Assembly: GCF_007362955.1 (NCBI RefSeq)
Contig: NZ_CP041696.1
Span: 3,906,001 to 3,970,000 of the forward strand
From: Lysinibacillus fusiformis
GTDB taxonomy: Bacteria; Bacillota; Bacilli; Bacillales_A; Planococcaceae
Direction of reading: 5' to 3'
Length of the DNA stretch: 64,000 nucleotides
The position numbers and the translations under genes were made by a program. The notes under the pieces are model-generated. The model was not told the origin of the DNA. It did not search any database and saw nothing but the letters and a program-made list of their open reading frames with translations. This document shows, piece after piece, positions 36,810-46,366 of the stretch (position 1 is its first letter; every line of letters starts with the position of its first letter).

Positions 36810-37439
36810 ATGCATAGAAAAAAAGTGTATCTTTATGTATTTGATACGATGTCAGACTGGGAAGTAGGTTATTTAATTGCTGAACTAAACTCGGGAAGAT
36901 ATTTTAAAAAAGAATTAGCGCCATTAGAGGTGGTTGCAGTAGGTGTTGATAAAAATCCTGTTACTACAATGGGAGGATTAAACATACTTCCTAGTATTTC
37001 TATGGATAAATGTATGTTGGAAAGTACAGATGTTTTAGTTCTTCCAGGCGGAAATACTTGGACAGAAGCAATACACGAGCCTATATTGAAAAAAGCTTCT
37101 AAAGCTTTAAAAGAAGGTACTGTTGTCGCGGCGATTTGTGGTGCAACAGTGGGGCTTGCAAAAACGGGATTGCTAGATGCAAGACGGCATACAAGCAACA
37201 ATCTAGAATATCTGAAAATGATTTGTCCTCATTATCTTGGAGAAAAATATTATGAAATGGAACCAGCAGTTACTGATGGGAATTTAATTACAGCATCAGG
37301 AATCGCGCCGTTGGAATTTGCGATGCATGTATTGAAGTTGCTAGATGTATTTGCACCACAAACTTTACATTCTTGGTTCAATCTCAATCAGACGCATGAA
37401 ACAAAATACTTTTTCGAGTTAATGAATTCTATCAAATAG
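36810..37439 (+). CDS. DJ-1/PfpI family protein (glutamine-amidotransferase-like)
   Basis: 209 residues from the ATG at 36810 behind AAAAGGAGTGTG. The flavodoxin-like start KVYLYVFDTMSDWEVGYL, the DVLVLPGGNTW loop and the nucleophile elbow AAICGATVGLA with the reactive cysteine near residue 111 define the family. Members include stress proteins, deglycases and putative proteases; the exact role is open. Probably monocistronic. Confidence 0.85.
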   Translation: MHRKKVYLYVFDTMSDWEVGYLIAELNSGRYFKKELAPLEVVAVGVDKNPVTTMGGLNILPSISMDKCMLESTDVLVLPGGNTWTEAIHEPILKKASKALKEGTVVAAICGATVGLAKTGLLDARRHTSNNLEYLKMICPHYLGEKYYEMEPAVTDGNLITASGIAPLEFAMHVLKLLDVFAPQTLHSWFNLNQTHETKYFFELMNSIK

Positions 37440-38750
37440 CTGATTAGTATACCAAGATACAAGGAAGTGTGGTTGGTATATATAGGTGTAAGAAATAAAT
37501 AAAATAAAAGTGTCATATGTATACAACAACGATACGTTGAATGCATGTTTTAATCAATCTGATAATGGTTCAAACGAGTTTATCGAGAGAAAGACAAATG
37601 TACTTTCAGTTAATTTTTTGCGACAGGAAAACAATAAAGCCCTACACCATTTTTGGTAGACTTCTAGTTACTTCATCACAATATTATCGACTAAAATGGT
37701 TCTATAACTGTTTTTTGTTTTAGGCGAGCGTACGCCTTTATCGTCTCGGGTGCGCTTAATTATAATTGTATTGTTCGTAATTTGCAGATCTAAGAATTTT
37801 TATGTATATGAATTCGAACTATTCTCAAATTAACCTTACTGAATAATTTGAGAAAAGAAACTATTAAAGGGTCACTCTGCTAGAAGTGACCCCAAACAGA
37901 AATATTATTTGATTTTTTTAGGGTTATCAACTTTGATCGAAGCAACCTCTCCACAGTTTTTACTAAAAGTCATAAAAAGCCGCAGCGTCCTCACACGCAA
38001 TTCACTCATACAGAATTACCTATAGTTCCCCTAACAAACATGTAGAATTTCTAAAATTTATGATATTAAGGCGACAGTAATAAAAAATAATAAGTATCCA
38101 AATGTATTGAAATGAGAAAAAGGAAAGGCAAATTTACATGATGAAGAACGGTGATGCCCGAGGAAAGGGAAGGGGAGGCTGAAAAAGAAGCATTTCTAAC
38201 GCCTTGTGAAAAATGCTAGGTAATTACTGAGACAATTCGTCTATATCAGTTAAAGAAAGTGAGCTCATGTGGTTGGTTATTAATCGGGCTTCAAAATAGT
38301 GATAAACTAGCCCTTCGTGAAGAAGAAGTTTATCAAGATTAACCTCTATAAAAATCGATTTATGATGCATAGGAAAGTTGGTTACAGTGGTTTTTGTATG
38401 GCTTTAAAGAACGACTAGACACACCGATGAATAGTTTTTCTAGGTAAAGCTACGGATGTTCCCTTGGTAGGAGCGTTTCAAGAGGATTTATTAAAACATG
38501 TGTCCCCATTGATGGGATCATATCAACTTAAAGCCGGTTACACCTTAGCGTGGTGAAAACCGGCTATTTTTATATTTGAAAACCCTTACCGTTGTAATGG
38601 TACCCCTTATAAAACTATACGTTCACAAGTAACGGATGCAATTAAGTTTCTTCTTCTCTATAAATATAGTAGAGACAGTAATTTTTTGATGTATGTCTAT
38701 TGAATAGAAATATGTTGGTAACTAACATGAAAAATAACTACATTTCAAAC
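37440..38750. other. Gene-poor stretch with coding debris
   Basis: About 1.3 kb without an intact gene. Visible pieces: a start-less frame reading KVSYVYNNDTLNACFNQSDN (37510-37659); a hairpin GGGTCACT/AGTGACCC (37869-37892); a frame with ETIRLYQLKKVSSCGWLLIG (around 38230-38342); and a frame DVPLVGAFQEDLLKHVSPLM (around 38455-38554) that runs into the terminator at 38531. They read like remnants of one or two decayed genes on the plus strand. I could not name the families. Confidence 0.5.
38531..38570 (+). terminator. Intrinsic terminator in the debris region
   Basis: AGCCGGTT (38532-38539) pairs with AACCGGCT (38558-38565), extended by CACC/GGTG inside, followed by ATTTTTAT. It probably served the lost gene before it. 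Confidence 0.75.
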
Positions 38751-39515
38751 TTAGCCTTCATTTTGCATTTTCCTAATCTCGACAATTTTCTTCCAAATCG
38801 CCGTATCAATTTTGGCAAAACTACTTATGCTTGGCGTTGTATTTACTTCAAATAATATAGGTTTTCCTTTAAGATTTATTCCAAAATCAATGCCATATTC
38901 TCTACAAGGAAAGTGGGATGCTATTACTTCAGATGCTAAAATTGAATCTTTTTTTAGAGAAGCTATTGTTTTATTTTTCTTTGTATTATCCATCATCATA
39001 TAATCTGATAATAATTCATCAATCGGTATTATTTGAGAACCCCGATTTGAATTGACAATTCCATGATCCTCAGTTGCAATCCTTCCGTAAATTCCACCAA
39101 TTATCCATTTTCCCTTTAGTTTTTGAACATGAACACGAATGGATATTGAATGCCCATTAGGGGTTAAACTCGTGACCCCCTCCTGTATAATATAATTTCC
39201 GCTTAATCTACCGTGTTTTTCATATGGATGTAGAACTTGATGGAAATCCTCAATTGCTGCCACACACTTATTTATTTCTTCACCTTGCATGGTAAATCCG
39301 TTAAAACAATAGTGTCCATCTTTTCTTTTGTAGACTTTATAAATTGCTCTTCCTTGTCCAGTGTCATTATGTTTCACATAAACATACTCATACCTATTTA
39401 ATAAATAGATTAGGTTTTCTAGACTGTAAAGTGTTGATTCTGGAATGCAGTTAGTTGTTAAAGGATTTTTATTTAAAAGTAAAAATTGTTCCCATTTTCC
39501 AAGTCCATTTTTCAA
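38751..39515 (-). CDS. YheC/YheD-family ATP-grasp protein
   Basis: 254 residues if the TTG at 39515 is the start (GAGGTG six bases upstream); the GTG at 39524 overlaps that site. ATP-grasp features: YVKHNDTGQGRAIYKV in the N-terminal part, the YIIQEGV segment, and the metal-binding end FGINLKGKPILFEVNTTPS. Family members occur in spore formers and their acceptor substrates are unknown. It is divergent from the phosphonate genes, 312 bases away, so a role in attaching aminoethylphosphonate to something is conceivable but unproven. Confidence 0.75.
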   Translation of the reverse strand: MKNGLGKWEQFLLLNKNPLTTNCIPESTLYSLENLIYLLNRYEYVYVKHNDTGQGRAIYKVYKRKDGHYCFNGFTMQGEEINKCVAAIEDFHQVLHPYEKHGRLSGNYIIQEGVTSLTPNGHSISIRVHVQKLKGKWIIGGIYGRIATEDHGIVNSNRGSQIIPIDELLSDYMMMDNTKKNKTIASLKKDSILASEVIASHFPCREYGIDFGINLKGKPILFEVNTTPSISSFAKIDTAIWKKIVEIRKMQNEG

Positions 39516-39827
39516 TAAACGCACCTCATTTAGTAAGATATTTTTTTTGTATTAATAGTGTAGTCCTCTCCACTTATGGAGGTTACTGTATTGTATGTAA
39601 ATAGATTTATCTTGCATGGGTGGGACTTGGTAACGCGATTAATCTCTCCCATTTTTCTGTTAGAGTACCATAGTAAATTTACTACACTAGAAAAGTAGCA
39701 TTATGATTGTTCTCTATACATCCATTTTTTTGATTTCAAAATCATTAGTTTCTAATGTATCTGCCCTGCTAATCTTTACTTTTAGTCATATGATAATATG
39801 AGAAGTCGAGTAAGGAGATGGAAGATA

Positions 39828-40730
39828 TTGAAAAAAACGACGAAATTAAAAAAAATAATATATTCAGACGAACTTGAATTTTTAATGGAGGCCCATAACG
39901 GTCTTTCCGCAAAAGTTGTAGAGGAAGTCGGTTTTAAAGGGATTTGGGCGAGTGGTCTATCGATATCAGGATCATTGGGTGTAAGAGATAATAATGAAGC
40001 ATCATGGACGCAGGTATTAGATATACTTGAATTTATGAGTGATACGACAACAATTCCCATCCTATTAGATGGGGATACAGGATATGGGAATTTTAATAAT
40101 GCTCGGAGGTTAGTTAGAAAACTAGAACAATTGAATATTGCTGGAGTCTGTATCGAGGATAAAATTTTTCCGAAAACGAACTCATTTATTAATGGAGAAA
40201 CACAGCCTCTCGCATCGATTGAAGAATTTTGCGGGAAAATAAAGGCAATGAAAGATACTCAAGAGGATGAAGACTTTATGGTTGTAGCTAGAGTGGAGGC
40301 TTTTATTGCAGGCTTGGGATTAGATGAAGCCCTTAAACGTGCGGAAGCCTACAGGAAGGCAGGCGCCGATGCAATTCTTGTGCATAGTAAAAAGTCAGAT
40401 TTTAAAGAAATTGAAGCATTTATGAAGGAATGGAGTGGGAGGCATCCAGTGATTATTGTGCCTACAAAATATTATACAACCCCAACTAATGAATTCAGAA
40501 AAGTAGGAATAAGTACTGCAATATGGGCTAACCATAACTTAAGAGCATCGATCACTGCTATGCAGAACATCTCAAAACAAATCCTAAAAGATGAAAGTCT
40601 CATTCAAGTAGAGAAATCGATCGTAAGTGTGCAAGAGATTTTTAGACTCCAAAATGCTGAGGAGCTTCAAAAAGCGGAGAAGAAATATTTGCCATCAACT
40701 AATAACCAATCAAAACCCGAAACGGAGTGA
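39828..40730 (+). CDS. pepM: Phosphoenolpyruvate phosphomutase
   Basis: 300 residues from the TTG at 39828, ten bases after AAGGAG and matching the usual N-terminus of the family ([20 protein letters not shown]); the upstream ATG at 39798 adds an unlikely basic tail. The diagnostic motif [10 protein letters not shown] is at residues 110-119, and DGDTGYGN at 81-88 holds metal and phosphonate ligands. It turns phosphoenolpyruvate into phosphonopyruvate, the committed step of nearly all phosphonate synthesis. The next gene is the decarboxylase that pulls this unfavourable reaction forward. Confidence 0.95.
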   Translation: MKKTTKLKKIIYSDELEFLMEAHNGLSAKVVEEVGFKGIWASGLSISGSLGVRDNNEASWTQVLDILEFMSDTTTIPILLDGDTGYGNFNNARRLVRKLEQLNIAGVCIEDKIFPKTNSFINGETQPLASIEEFCGKIKAMKDTQEDEDFMVVARVEAFIAGLGLDEALKRAEAYRKAGADAILVHSKKSDFKEIEAFMKEWSGRHPVIIVPTKYYTTPTNEFRKVGISTAIWANHNLRASITAMQNISKQILKDESLIQVEKSIVSVQEIFRLQNAEELQKAEKKYLPSTNNQSKPETE

Positions 40731-40734
40731 TGGT

Positions 40735-41862
40735 ATGTTAAATACAAACGAATTTGGAAATGAGCTAAAAAGACTGGGTTTTGACTTTTACAGTGGGGTC
40801 CCGTGTTCATTTTTAAAGAATCTTATTAACTATTCCATAAATGAGTGTGAATATATTGCTGCAGCCAACGAAGGTGATGCTGTAGCCATTGCTTCAGGAG
40901 CACACCTTGGGGGAAGAAAATCAGTTGTTTTAATGCAAAACTCTGGCCTAACCAATTGTATTTCCCCATTGACTTCCTTAAACTACCCCTTTCAAATACC
41001 TATACTTGGGTTTGTTAGTCTACGTGGAGAACCCGGGTTGAATGATGAACCCCAGCATGAATTAATGGGACAAATTACGACACAAATATTAGATCTCATG
41101 CAAATAAAATGGCAATTCTTATCTCCTGATGATATTGAGGCTAAGAGACAGCTTGAAGAAGCTAACAAGTGGATTGAAGTAAATCAACCATTCTTTTTTG
41201 TAGTGAGAAAAGATACATTTAAAAGTGAGAAATTGAAGATAGAGCAACGTCTTAATCATAAAAATAAGAAAAAAAGTGAAAAAACTGACTTTGATGAACT
41301 GCCAAGTCGTTTTGACACTTTAAAAGTGATAAATGGACTCAAAAATATGAAAACAGTATTAATGGCCACAACTGGTAAAACAGGAAGGGAACTATATGAG
41401 GTTGAGGATTCTGATAATAATCTATATATGGTTGGTTCCATGGGTTGTGTCGGTTCTTTAGGCTTAGGCTTGGCCTATACGCGAAAAGATTTAGATGTAG
41501 TTGTTATTGATGGAGATGGTTCCCTCCTTATGCGAATGGGGAGCTTATCTACAAATGGCTACTATCAACCTGAAAATATGCTCCACATTCTTCTAGATAA
41601 TCAAGTTCACGATTCAACTGGAGGGCAAAATACCGTTTCTCACAATGTTAATATTGTCAATATTGCTGCAGCTTGCGGTTATGAAAAGTCATACTATATC
41701 CATAATTTACATGAACTTGAAATGTGTATTCAAGAATGGAAAATGACAAAAGGGCTGACTTTTATTTATTTGAAAATTTCAAAGGGATCTAAAGAAAATC
41801 TAGGACGCCCAAAAGTTACTCCAAGTGAAGTTAAAACTCGCCTACAGAGATTTATTAAATAA
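40735..41862 (+). CDS. ppd: Phosphonopyruvate decarboxylase
   Basis: 375 residues from the ATG at 40735, four bases after the pepM stop, so the two are translationally linked. The N-terminal PYR-type half has FYSGVPCSFLKNLI and AANEGDAVAIASGAHLGG; the C-terminal half carries the thiamine-diphosphate motif GDGSLLMRMG followed 20 or so residues later by the asparagine in LLDNQVHDSTGGQ. It converts phosphonopyruvate to phosphonoacetaldehyde and CO2. An upstream in-frame start at 40627 overlaps pepM and is not needed. Confidence 0.94.
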   Translation: MLNTNEFGNELKRLGFDFYSGVPCSFLKNLINYSINECEYIAAANEGDAVAIASGAHLGGRKSVVLMQNSGLTNCISPLTSLNYPFQIPILGFVSLRGEPGLNDEPQHELMGQITTQILDLMQIKWQFLSPDDIEAKRQLEEANKWIEVNQPFFFVVRKDTFKSEKLKIEQRLNHKNKKKSEKTDFDELPSRFDTLKVINGLKNMKTVLMATTGKTGRELYEVEDSDNNLYMVGSMGCVGSLGLGLAYTRKDLDVVVIDGDGSLLMRMGSLSTNGYYQPENMLHILLDNQVHDSTGGQNTVSHNVNIVNIAAACGYEKSYYIHNLHELEMCIQEWKMTKGLTFIYLKISKGSKENLGRPKVTPSEVKTRLQRFIK

Positions 41863-41991
41863 TTGTTCTGAAAATGAATATTAGCGGGTTGATTTTGCCT
41901 ATAAGAAGCCTCTTTACAGTACTAAAACTTAGTTGGAGGGAGATAATTCGAACCGCGCTAAAAGTGTAATAAAATTAAAGGGAGGAGTACC

Positions 41992-43089
41992 GTGAAGAAA
42001 ATTAAAAGAAATATATTACTGAATCCCGGACCTGCTACTACAACAGATACGGTTAAATACGCACAAGTAGTACCTGATATTTGTCCTCGTGAAGATGACT
42101 TCAGCCAATTATTGCAATTTGTTACTTCTGAAATTACTAGTGTAGTTTCAGAAGAGAATCAATATACAACCGTTTTATTCGGTGGTTCAGGTACTGCTGC
42201 TGTGGAGTCAATCTTGAGTTCAGTAATGACTGATGGGGTTTTAGTAATCATTAATAACGGAGCCTATGGAAAAAGAATGTGTGAAATTGCAGAAGCTCAT
42301 CAGCTGGATTGGATTGAGTTTTTAAGTCCACCCGATCAACCTATTAAATTAGATCAGTTACATTCATTCATTCAAAGAATTCCACGAAAAGTTTCTTTTC
42401 TAGCTGTCGTGCATAATGAAACAACAACGGGATTACTAAACGATATAGAATCGATTGGCTCCATTTGTGAAGAAAATGAGATTAATATGATGGTAGATGC
42501 AATGAGTTCGTTTGCGGCTATTCCTATTAATATGAGTAAAATGAATATAAGTTACTTGGCGGCTAGTTCCAATAAGAACCTTCAAGGAATGGCAGGAGTG
42601 TCTTTTGTTATAGCTAAAAAAAGCGAACTAGAAAAAGGAAAAACAAAAAAGCCGACAAATTATTACTTGAATCTTTATTCTCAATATTACCATTTCATCG
42701 AGACAGGTCAGATGCGTTTTACTCCGCCTGTACAAACTATCTATGCGCTAAAACAGGCGATAGTAGAATTAAAGGCAGAAGGAATGGAAGAAAGATATGA
42801 ACGATATTCTAAATGTTGGGAAACCTTAATAGAAGGCCTCTCTAGACTTGGTTTAAGATATCTCGTCCCTGTCGAGCACCATTCAAAAATTATTACCGCA
42901 ATAGTAGAGCCCGAAAGTGAAAAGTATAATTTTAAAGAAATGCATGATTATTTGTATGCTAACGGAATAACGATATATCCTGGAAAACTTAATCAATTAA
43001 ATTCTTTTAGGGTAGCCAACATTGGTGATCTTAGCAAAGATGATATCGAGCTCTTTTTAACTTTATTAGAAAAATATCTTCAAACCTGA
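41992..43089 (+). CDS. 2-aminoethylphosphonate aminotransferase
   Basis: 365 residues from a GTG behind AAAGGGAGGAG. A class V, pyridoxal-phosphate aminotransferase: LLNPGPATTTDTVK at the N-terminus, FGGSGTAAVES phosphate loop near residue 63, Asp169 in MVDAMSS and the Schiff-base lysine K195 in ASSNKNLQG. Placed after pepM and ppd it should aminate phosphonoacetaldehyde to 2-aminoethylphosphonate. The catabolic PhnW direction is unlikely because the two biosynthetic genes precede it. The 129-base gap contains no terminator, so one operon is likely. A strong hairpin follows at 43245. Confidence 0.92.
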   Translation: MKKIKRNILLNPGPATTTDTVKYAQVVPDICPREDDFSQLLQFVTSEITSVVSEENQYTTVLFGGSGTAAVESILSSVMTDGVLVIINNGAYGKRMCEIAEAHQLDWIEFLSPPDQPIKLDQLHSFIQRIPRKVSFLAVVHNETTTGLLNDIESIGSICEENEINMMVDAMSSFAAIPINMSKMNISYLAASSNKNLQGMAGVSFVIAKKSELEKGKTKKPTNYYLNLYSQYYHFIETGQMRFTPPVQTIYALKQAIVELKAEGMEERYERYSKCWETLIEGLSRLGLRYLVPVEHHSKIITAIVEPESEKYNFKEMHDYLYANGITIYPGKLNQLNSFRVANIGDLSKDDIELFLTLLEKYLQT

Positions 43090-43244
43090 ATTATTCACGG
43101 AATAGTGGTAAATCTACAATTTGTGTAGGTGATATTAATTAATTATTTTAATGCTTTTCCTTGTTCAACTAACAGGTGCTTAGTTGAAGATTCATATACC
43201 GGAATAATCAATCTTTATTATAAAAATGAATGGCGATAAACAGG

Positions 43245-43295
43245 TAAACCTCGTATTTTGATCAAACTTTGTTCAAAATACGAGGTTTATTTTTA
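43245..43295 (+). terminator. 17-bp perfect terminator of the phosphonate operon
   Basis: TAAACCTCGTATTTTGA pairs exactly with TCAAAATACGAGGTTTA, followed by TTTTTAT. No further phosphonate-tailoring gene lies before it. Confidence 0.9.
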
Positions 43296-43689
43296 TCCCA
43301 AAATGGAGGATTGTCGGCAAATTTTAATCAATCTTTTTTCAAAAGTTACAATGGGGGGGATGACCAAATATAGGATGAAAAAGTTTTGAAACATAAGCCT
43401 AAATTCAAATTAGTACCCGGTAAGAATTAGAAAAGAAATGAGAAAAGTTTATAAAATCGACTTTACATATAAAAGAACAGATGCAACTATTTATAGAAAC
43501 TTATATCTAATCTATTGAATTTATCAACTCGAATTTAACACAAGAGGAGCATTATCTTAATTAATCTTTTTTTCAAAACATGCTCTTATCTTTGGTTCAT
43601 ATATCAAGGTTAGTAACATTATTTCAACTATATTTTATTTCAAAGTCACATTATCTATTCCCATTTATACGCTGCCAAGCAATATTTTT

Positions 43690-43753
43690 TAGCCCCAATT
43701 AAGCCCCAATTCGCCCCGAAACTATGCTATAATATGCATTATCTTGCATAGTT
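43690..43753 (+). promoter_or_regulatory. Promoter region with triple GCCCC repeat and operator-like dyad
   Basis: GCCCC occurs three times (AGCCCCAATTA, AGCCCCAATT, CGCCCCGAA) directly ahead of CTATAAT, a good -10 box near 43728. The arms AACTATGC (43720-43727) and GCATAGTT (43746-43753) enclose it. This is the layout of a repressed or activated promoter and it lies 130 bases before the nucleotidyltransferase gene. Confidence 0.45.
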
Positions 43754-43879
43754 CAAAAATACTATAAAACCTGTAAAGTATTGATATTGTGGGATTTCTG
43801 TTCTAACTGTTGTTGTACTTTGCATCGTTTTCACAGTATATAAAATACTAGTTCAAAACTACATAAAGGAGGTAGAGAT

Positions 43880-44662
43880 GTGCAGTTTCCAACAAGAATA
43901 GATGTAGATAATGAAGGATATATCTTGAACAAAACCTCGTTAGATAAAATTGATAGTGAATACCAAGAACTTCTAACTCAAGTTGTTGAGATTTTAAAAA
44001 AATGTGCGGGAACAAAATTACATAGTATATATATTTATGGCAGTGTAGGTCGAGGAGAGGCTGTGTTAGGTACTTCGGATATCGATCTATCAGTAATATT
44101 GACGTCACCATTCTCACTTCAAGAAAAAGTACGTTTAGCTGAGAAAACGGAAATATTTATTAGTGACAATCCAATTGTACCTAAAGTGGATTACGATATT
44201 GGGATTACAGCAGATGTAATTAAAGAAAACAGCCAATATTTTTGGGGGTTTTGGTTGAGACACGTCTGTACTTGTATTTATGGAGAAGATTTATCCTTGG
44301 GCTTTCCTAAGATGAAGCCAAATTTCCATATCTGCAAGGCATTAAATCAAGATCTTATCGATACACTCATAAGCTATCGGAAAGAAATACTTGAAAAAGA
44401 AGTTGACAACTATAAATTACTATCGATATTAAAACGTATTGTAAGAGGAGTATATTGCACTGTAGCTGAAAGAGACGAAAGTTGGTCTACAAATATTCAA
44501 GAGAATCTGTTAATCCTTAAGCATTATTTCCCTAACGAAGAATACTTTAAGAAAATCGAGTGTGTATTTCTCCAACAAAAGCTTCCAACTTTGGACGAGA
44601 TGTTGAATTACATTGATTATTTTATTGTTTGGTTTAATGAGAGCATTAAATCTAAATTGTAA
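43880..44662 (+). CDS. Nucleotidyltransferase-fold protein (aminoglycoside adenylyltransferase-like)
   Basis: 260 residues from a GTG behind AAAGGAGG. The pol-beta type nucleotidyltransferase signature is IYGSVGRGEAVLGTSDIDLSVIL near residues 51-73, written here as GSVGRGEA plus SDIDL, with a third acid in KVDYDIGI. A helical C-terminal domain follows. The layout resembles antibiotic adenylyltransferases, but the acceptor cannot be read from sequence. It is separated from the phosphonate genes by a terminator, so a joint function is doubtful. Confidence 0.75.
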   Translation: MQFPTRIDVDNEGYILNKTSLDKIDSEYQELLTQVVEILKKCAGTKLHSIYIYGSVGRGEAVLGTSDIDLSVILTSPFSLQEKVRLAEKTEIFISDNPIVPKVDYDIGITADVIKENSQYFWGFWLRHVCTCIYGEDLSLGFPKMKPNFHICKALNQDLIDTLISYRKEILEKEVDNYKLLSILKRIVRGVYCTVAERDESWSTNIQENLLILKHYFPNEEYFKKIECVFLQQKLPTLDEMLNYIDYFIVWFNESIKSKL

Positions 44663-44704
44663 GTTTCACTCCGTATTAAGCTAACCGAGGCTTTAGTGGA
44701 AGAA

Positions 44705-44753
44705 TGTTGAGCTGTTTAGACAGCTCTTATTTTTTATTCAACTAACGGTGCAG
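44705..44753 (+). repeat. Intergenic hairpin element, copy 7 (terminator-like)
   Basis: GAGCTGT (44709-44715) pairs with ACAGCTC (44720-44726), then TTATTTTTTATT and CAACTAACGGTGCAGG, the clearest form of the recurring motif. Confidence 0.7.
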
Positions 44754-44858
44754 GCTTCTGCAATAAGCTTAAACCAAGCACTTGAAAAGTATATTATGTG
44801 ATGGGAAATCCATACATAATATACTTTTTTGATTTTATACAATTAATTTAGTATTTCT

Positions 44859-44886
44859 TGTAACGAATATCAGTTTCATTCTATAT
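44859..44886 (+). promoter_or_regulatory. Putative autoregulatory ECF promoter
   Basis: TGTAAC, 16 bases, CTATAT, the same boxes and spacing as at 1066-1093 ahead of the sigma remnant. It lies 40 bases before the GTG of the sigma gene. Confidence 0.5.
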
Positions 44887-44925
44887 ATAAGTATCACAAC
44901 TAAAAATAATGGGAGGAGGTGTCTA

Positions 44926-45434
44926 GTGGAGGATTTAAGTGAAATCTATAAATCCTATGCAAATGAAGTAAAACGTTTTCTTCTTTGTTTAACATCAAGT
45001 GAGGATTTAGCAGAGGAATTAACCCAGGAAACATTTTATCAAGCGGTTAAATCAATTCATCGTTACAATGGTGAATGCAAAATTTCGGTCTGGTTATGTC
45101 AAATTGCCAAGCATAGCTACTATGATTATTTAAAAAAGGCAAAACATCGAAATCATTCGAGTATTGATTATTTAACGCAAACAGGATAGATATACGTTCA
45201 AATGAAGATTTACCTGATATTGCAATGCTGAAAGAATGTACATTACATGCAATTCATCAAGAAATTCGACACTTACAGGAGCCATATGCTGAAATCTTTT
45301 TACTTCGAACAACACTGAATATAAGTTTTAAAGAAATAGGTGACATCTTTGAGAAAAGTGAAAACTGGGCTAGAGTTACATACTATCGTGCAAAGTGCAA
45401 ATTAGCAGAAAGGGTGGATTGGGATGAACTGTAA
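44926..45434 (+). pseudogene. ECF sigma factor, frameshifted
   Basis: A GTG behind GGGAGGAGGTG starts MEDLSEIYKSYANEVKRFLL, continues through region 2 (AEELTQETFYQAVKSIHRY) and stops at TAG 45187. The adjacent frame carries on as DIRSNEDLPDIAMLKE and contains region 4 (EIFLLRTTLNISFKEIGDIF, then ARVTYYRAK) to 45434. Together they make a normal ECF sigma factor of about 169 residues, so one indel lies near 45185-45190. The anti-sigma gene overlaps its end by 11 bases. As read, the sigma factor is broken; a sequencing error or a recoding event is also possible. Confidence 0.8.
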
Positions 45435-46047
45435 TATTATAAAGGATTTATTACCGTCCTATATAGATGGTATTTGTAGCGAAGAAACGGTTGCCACGAT
45501 CGAAAAACATACCGAGCATTGCCAAGGGTGCAAAGAAACTATGCAAATGATGCAGCAGCAACCAACAGTACAACTAATCGAAACAAATGTGGAAGCTGTG
45601 AAAGAACCGTTTAAGCGCATAAACAAAAAGCGACGTTTTCAAGTTATTACAGCTATTTTGATGACTTTTATGCTCACTATTATTGGTTATCAAGTAGTGC
45701 AAGAAGTAGGAGTCGTTCATCAATACTTTTTTCCAAAAGTTATCGCTATTGTAGAAATAGAGGATGGTATGGAAGATTGGCAAAGTATTAGTTTTACTGA
45801 TTTCCATTTTAAAGACCGAGATTATTTAATATATGACCGACTTTTTTGGAAGAGGGAAATTGTTAATGATGCGAATAATGAACGTGATGTGTTACTAAGA
45901 GTAAAAGACGAAAAGGGTAATGTAATTATTGATGATTTTCAAATATCCCCTGGAAAAAGTGTTAAATTAGACGGTTTGAAGAGGAAAGAAAAATATTTTT
46001 TTGAAATAAAAGCTCCACAAGGGCGTTATAGCATTAATGCAGTATAA
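45424..46047 (+). CDS. Zinc-finger anti-sigma factor
   Basis: 207 residues, ATG behind AAAGGGTGG. The N-terminal anti-sigma zinc finger is MNCNIIKDLLPSYIDG with the HCQGC pair (H-x3-C-x2-C pattern in EKHTEHCQGC). One membrane helix follows at about residues 74-92 (VITAILMTFMLTIIGYQVV), and a 110-residue extracytoplasmic part probably acts as sensor. It overlaps the sigma gene, the classic arrangement. With its sigma partner frameshifted, this gene may be without a target unless the frameshift is an error. Confidence 0.85.
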   Translation: MNCNIIKDLLPSYIDGICSEETVATIEKHTEHCQGCKETMQMMQQQPTVQLIETNVEAVKEPFKRINKKRRFQVITAILMTFMLTIIGYQVVQEVGVVHQYFFPKVIAIVEIEDGMEDWQSISFTDFHFKDRDYLIYDRLFWKREIVNDANNERDVLLRVKDEKGNVIIDDFQISPGKSVKLDGLKRKEKYFFEIKAPQGRYSINAV

Positions 46048-46366
46048 GGAATACAAAAATTTAGTTAGTAATCTAAAGTATATGAATCACTGTTCTAAAT
46101 GTTAGAACACGCGCTTTATTTAAAGATAAGGTACCCGTATTCCGCCCCTAGACTAGTAAATACCTACTACTATCGTTATTAAAGATAGAATAACAATTTC
46201 TTATAGTATGACTATTTATTAAGTGAAAAGCGTAATAGCCTAAGTACGTGAAATATTCTAGGGTACCCGGCAATTGTTTTGTTTAGAAAACCATTTTTTA
46301 CAATATTATGAAACTATTCTTTGCTACATGCGTATAATAATTAATGACAAAAAAGAAGGTGAGAGA

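Noticed and set aside
37541..37723. 60-codon ORF in the gene-poor stretch
   Set aside because: No ribosome site, and it overlaps in another frame the more protein-like remnant 37510-37659.
39798..39827. ATG start ten codons upstream of the chosen pepM start
   Set aside because: It would place the AAGGAG ribosome site inside the coding region and add a basic tail absent from the family.
40627..40734. Extension of the decarboxylase gene into pepM
   Set aside because: The family N-terminus (FYSGVPCSFLKNLI near residue 18) fits the start at 40735, which has its own ribosome site.
43690..43725. Possible short CRISPR-like array from the GCCCC repeats
   Set aside because: Only three units of about 11 bases with almost no spacers and no cas genes anywhere in the window.
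43880..44662. Nucleotidyltransferase as phosphonate cytidylyltransferase
   Set aside because: It has the pol-beta type GS..SDIDL signature rather than a MobA/CTP-transferase fold, and a strong terminator and 790 bases separate it from the phosphonate genes.
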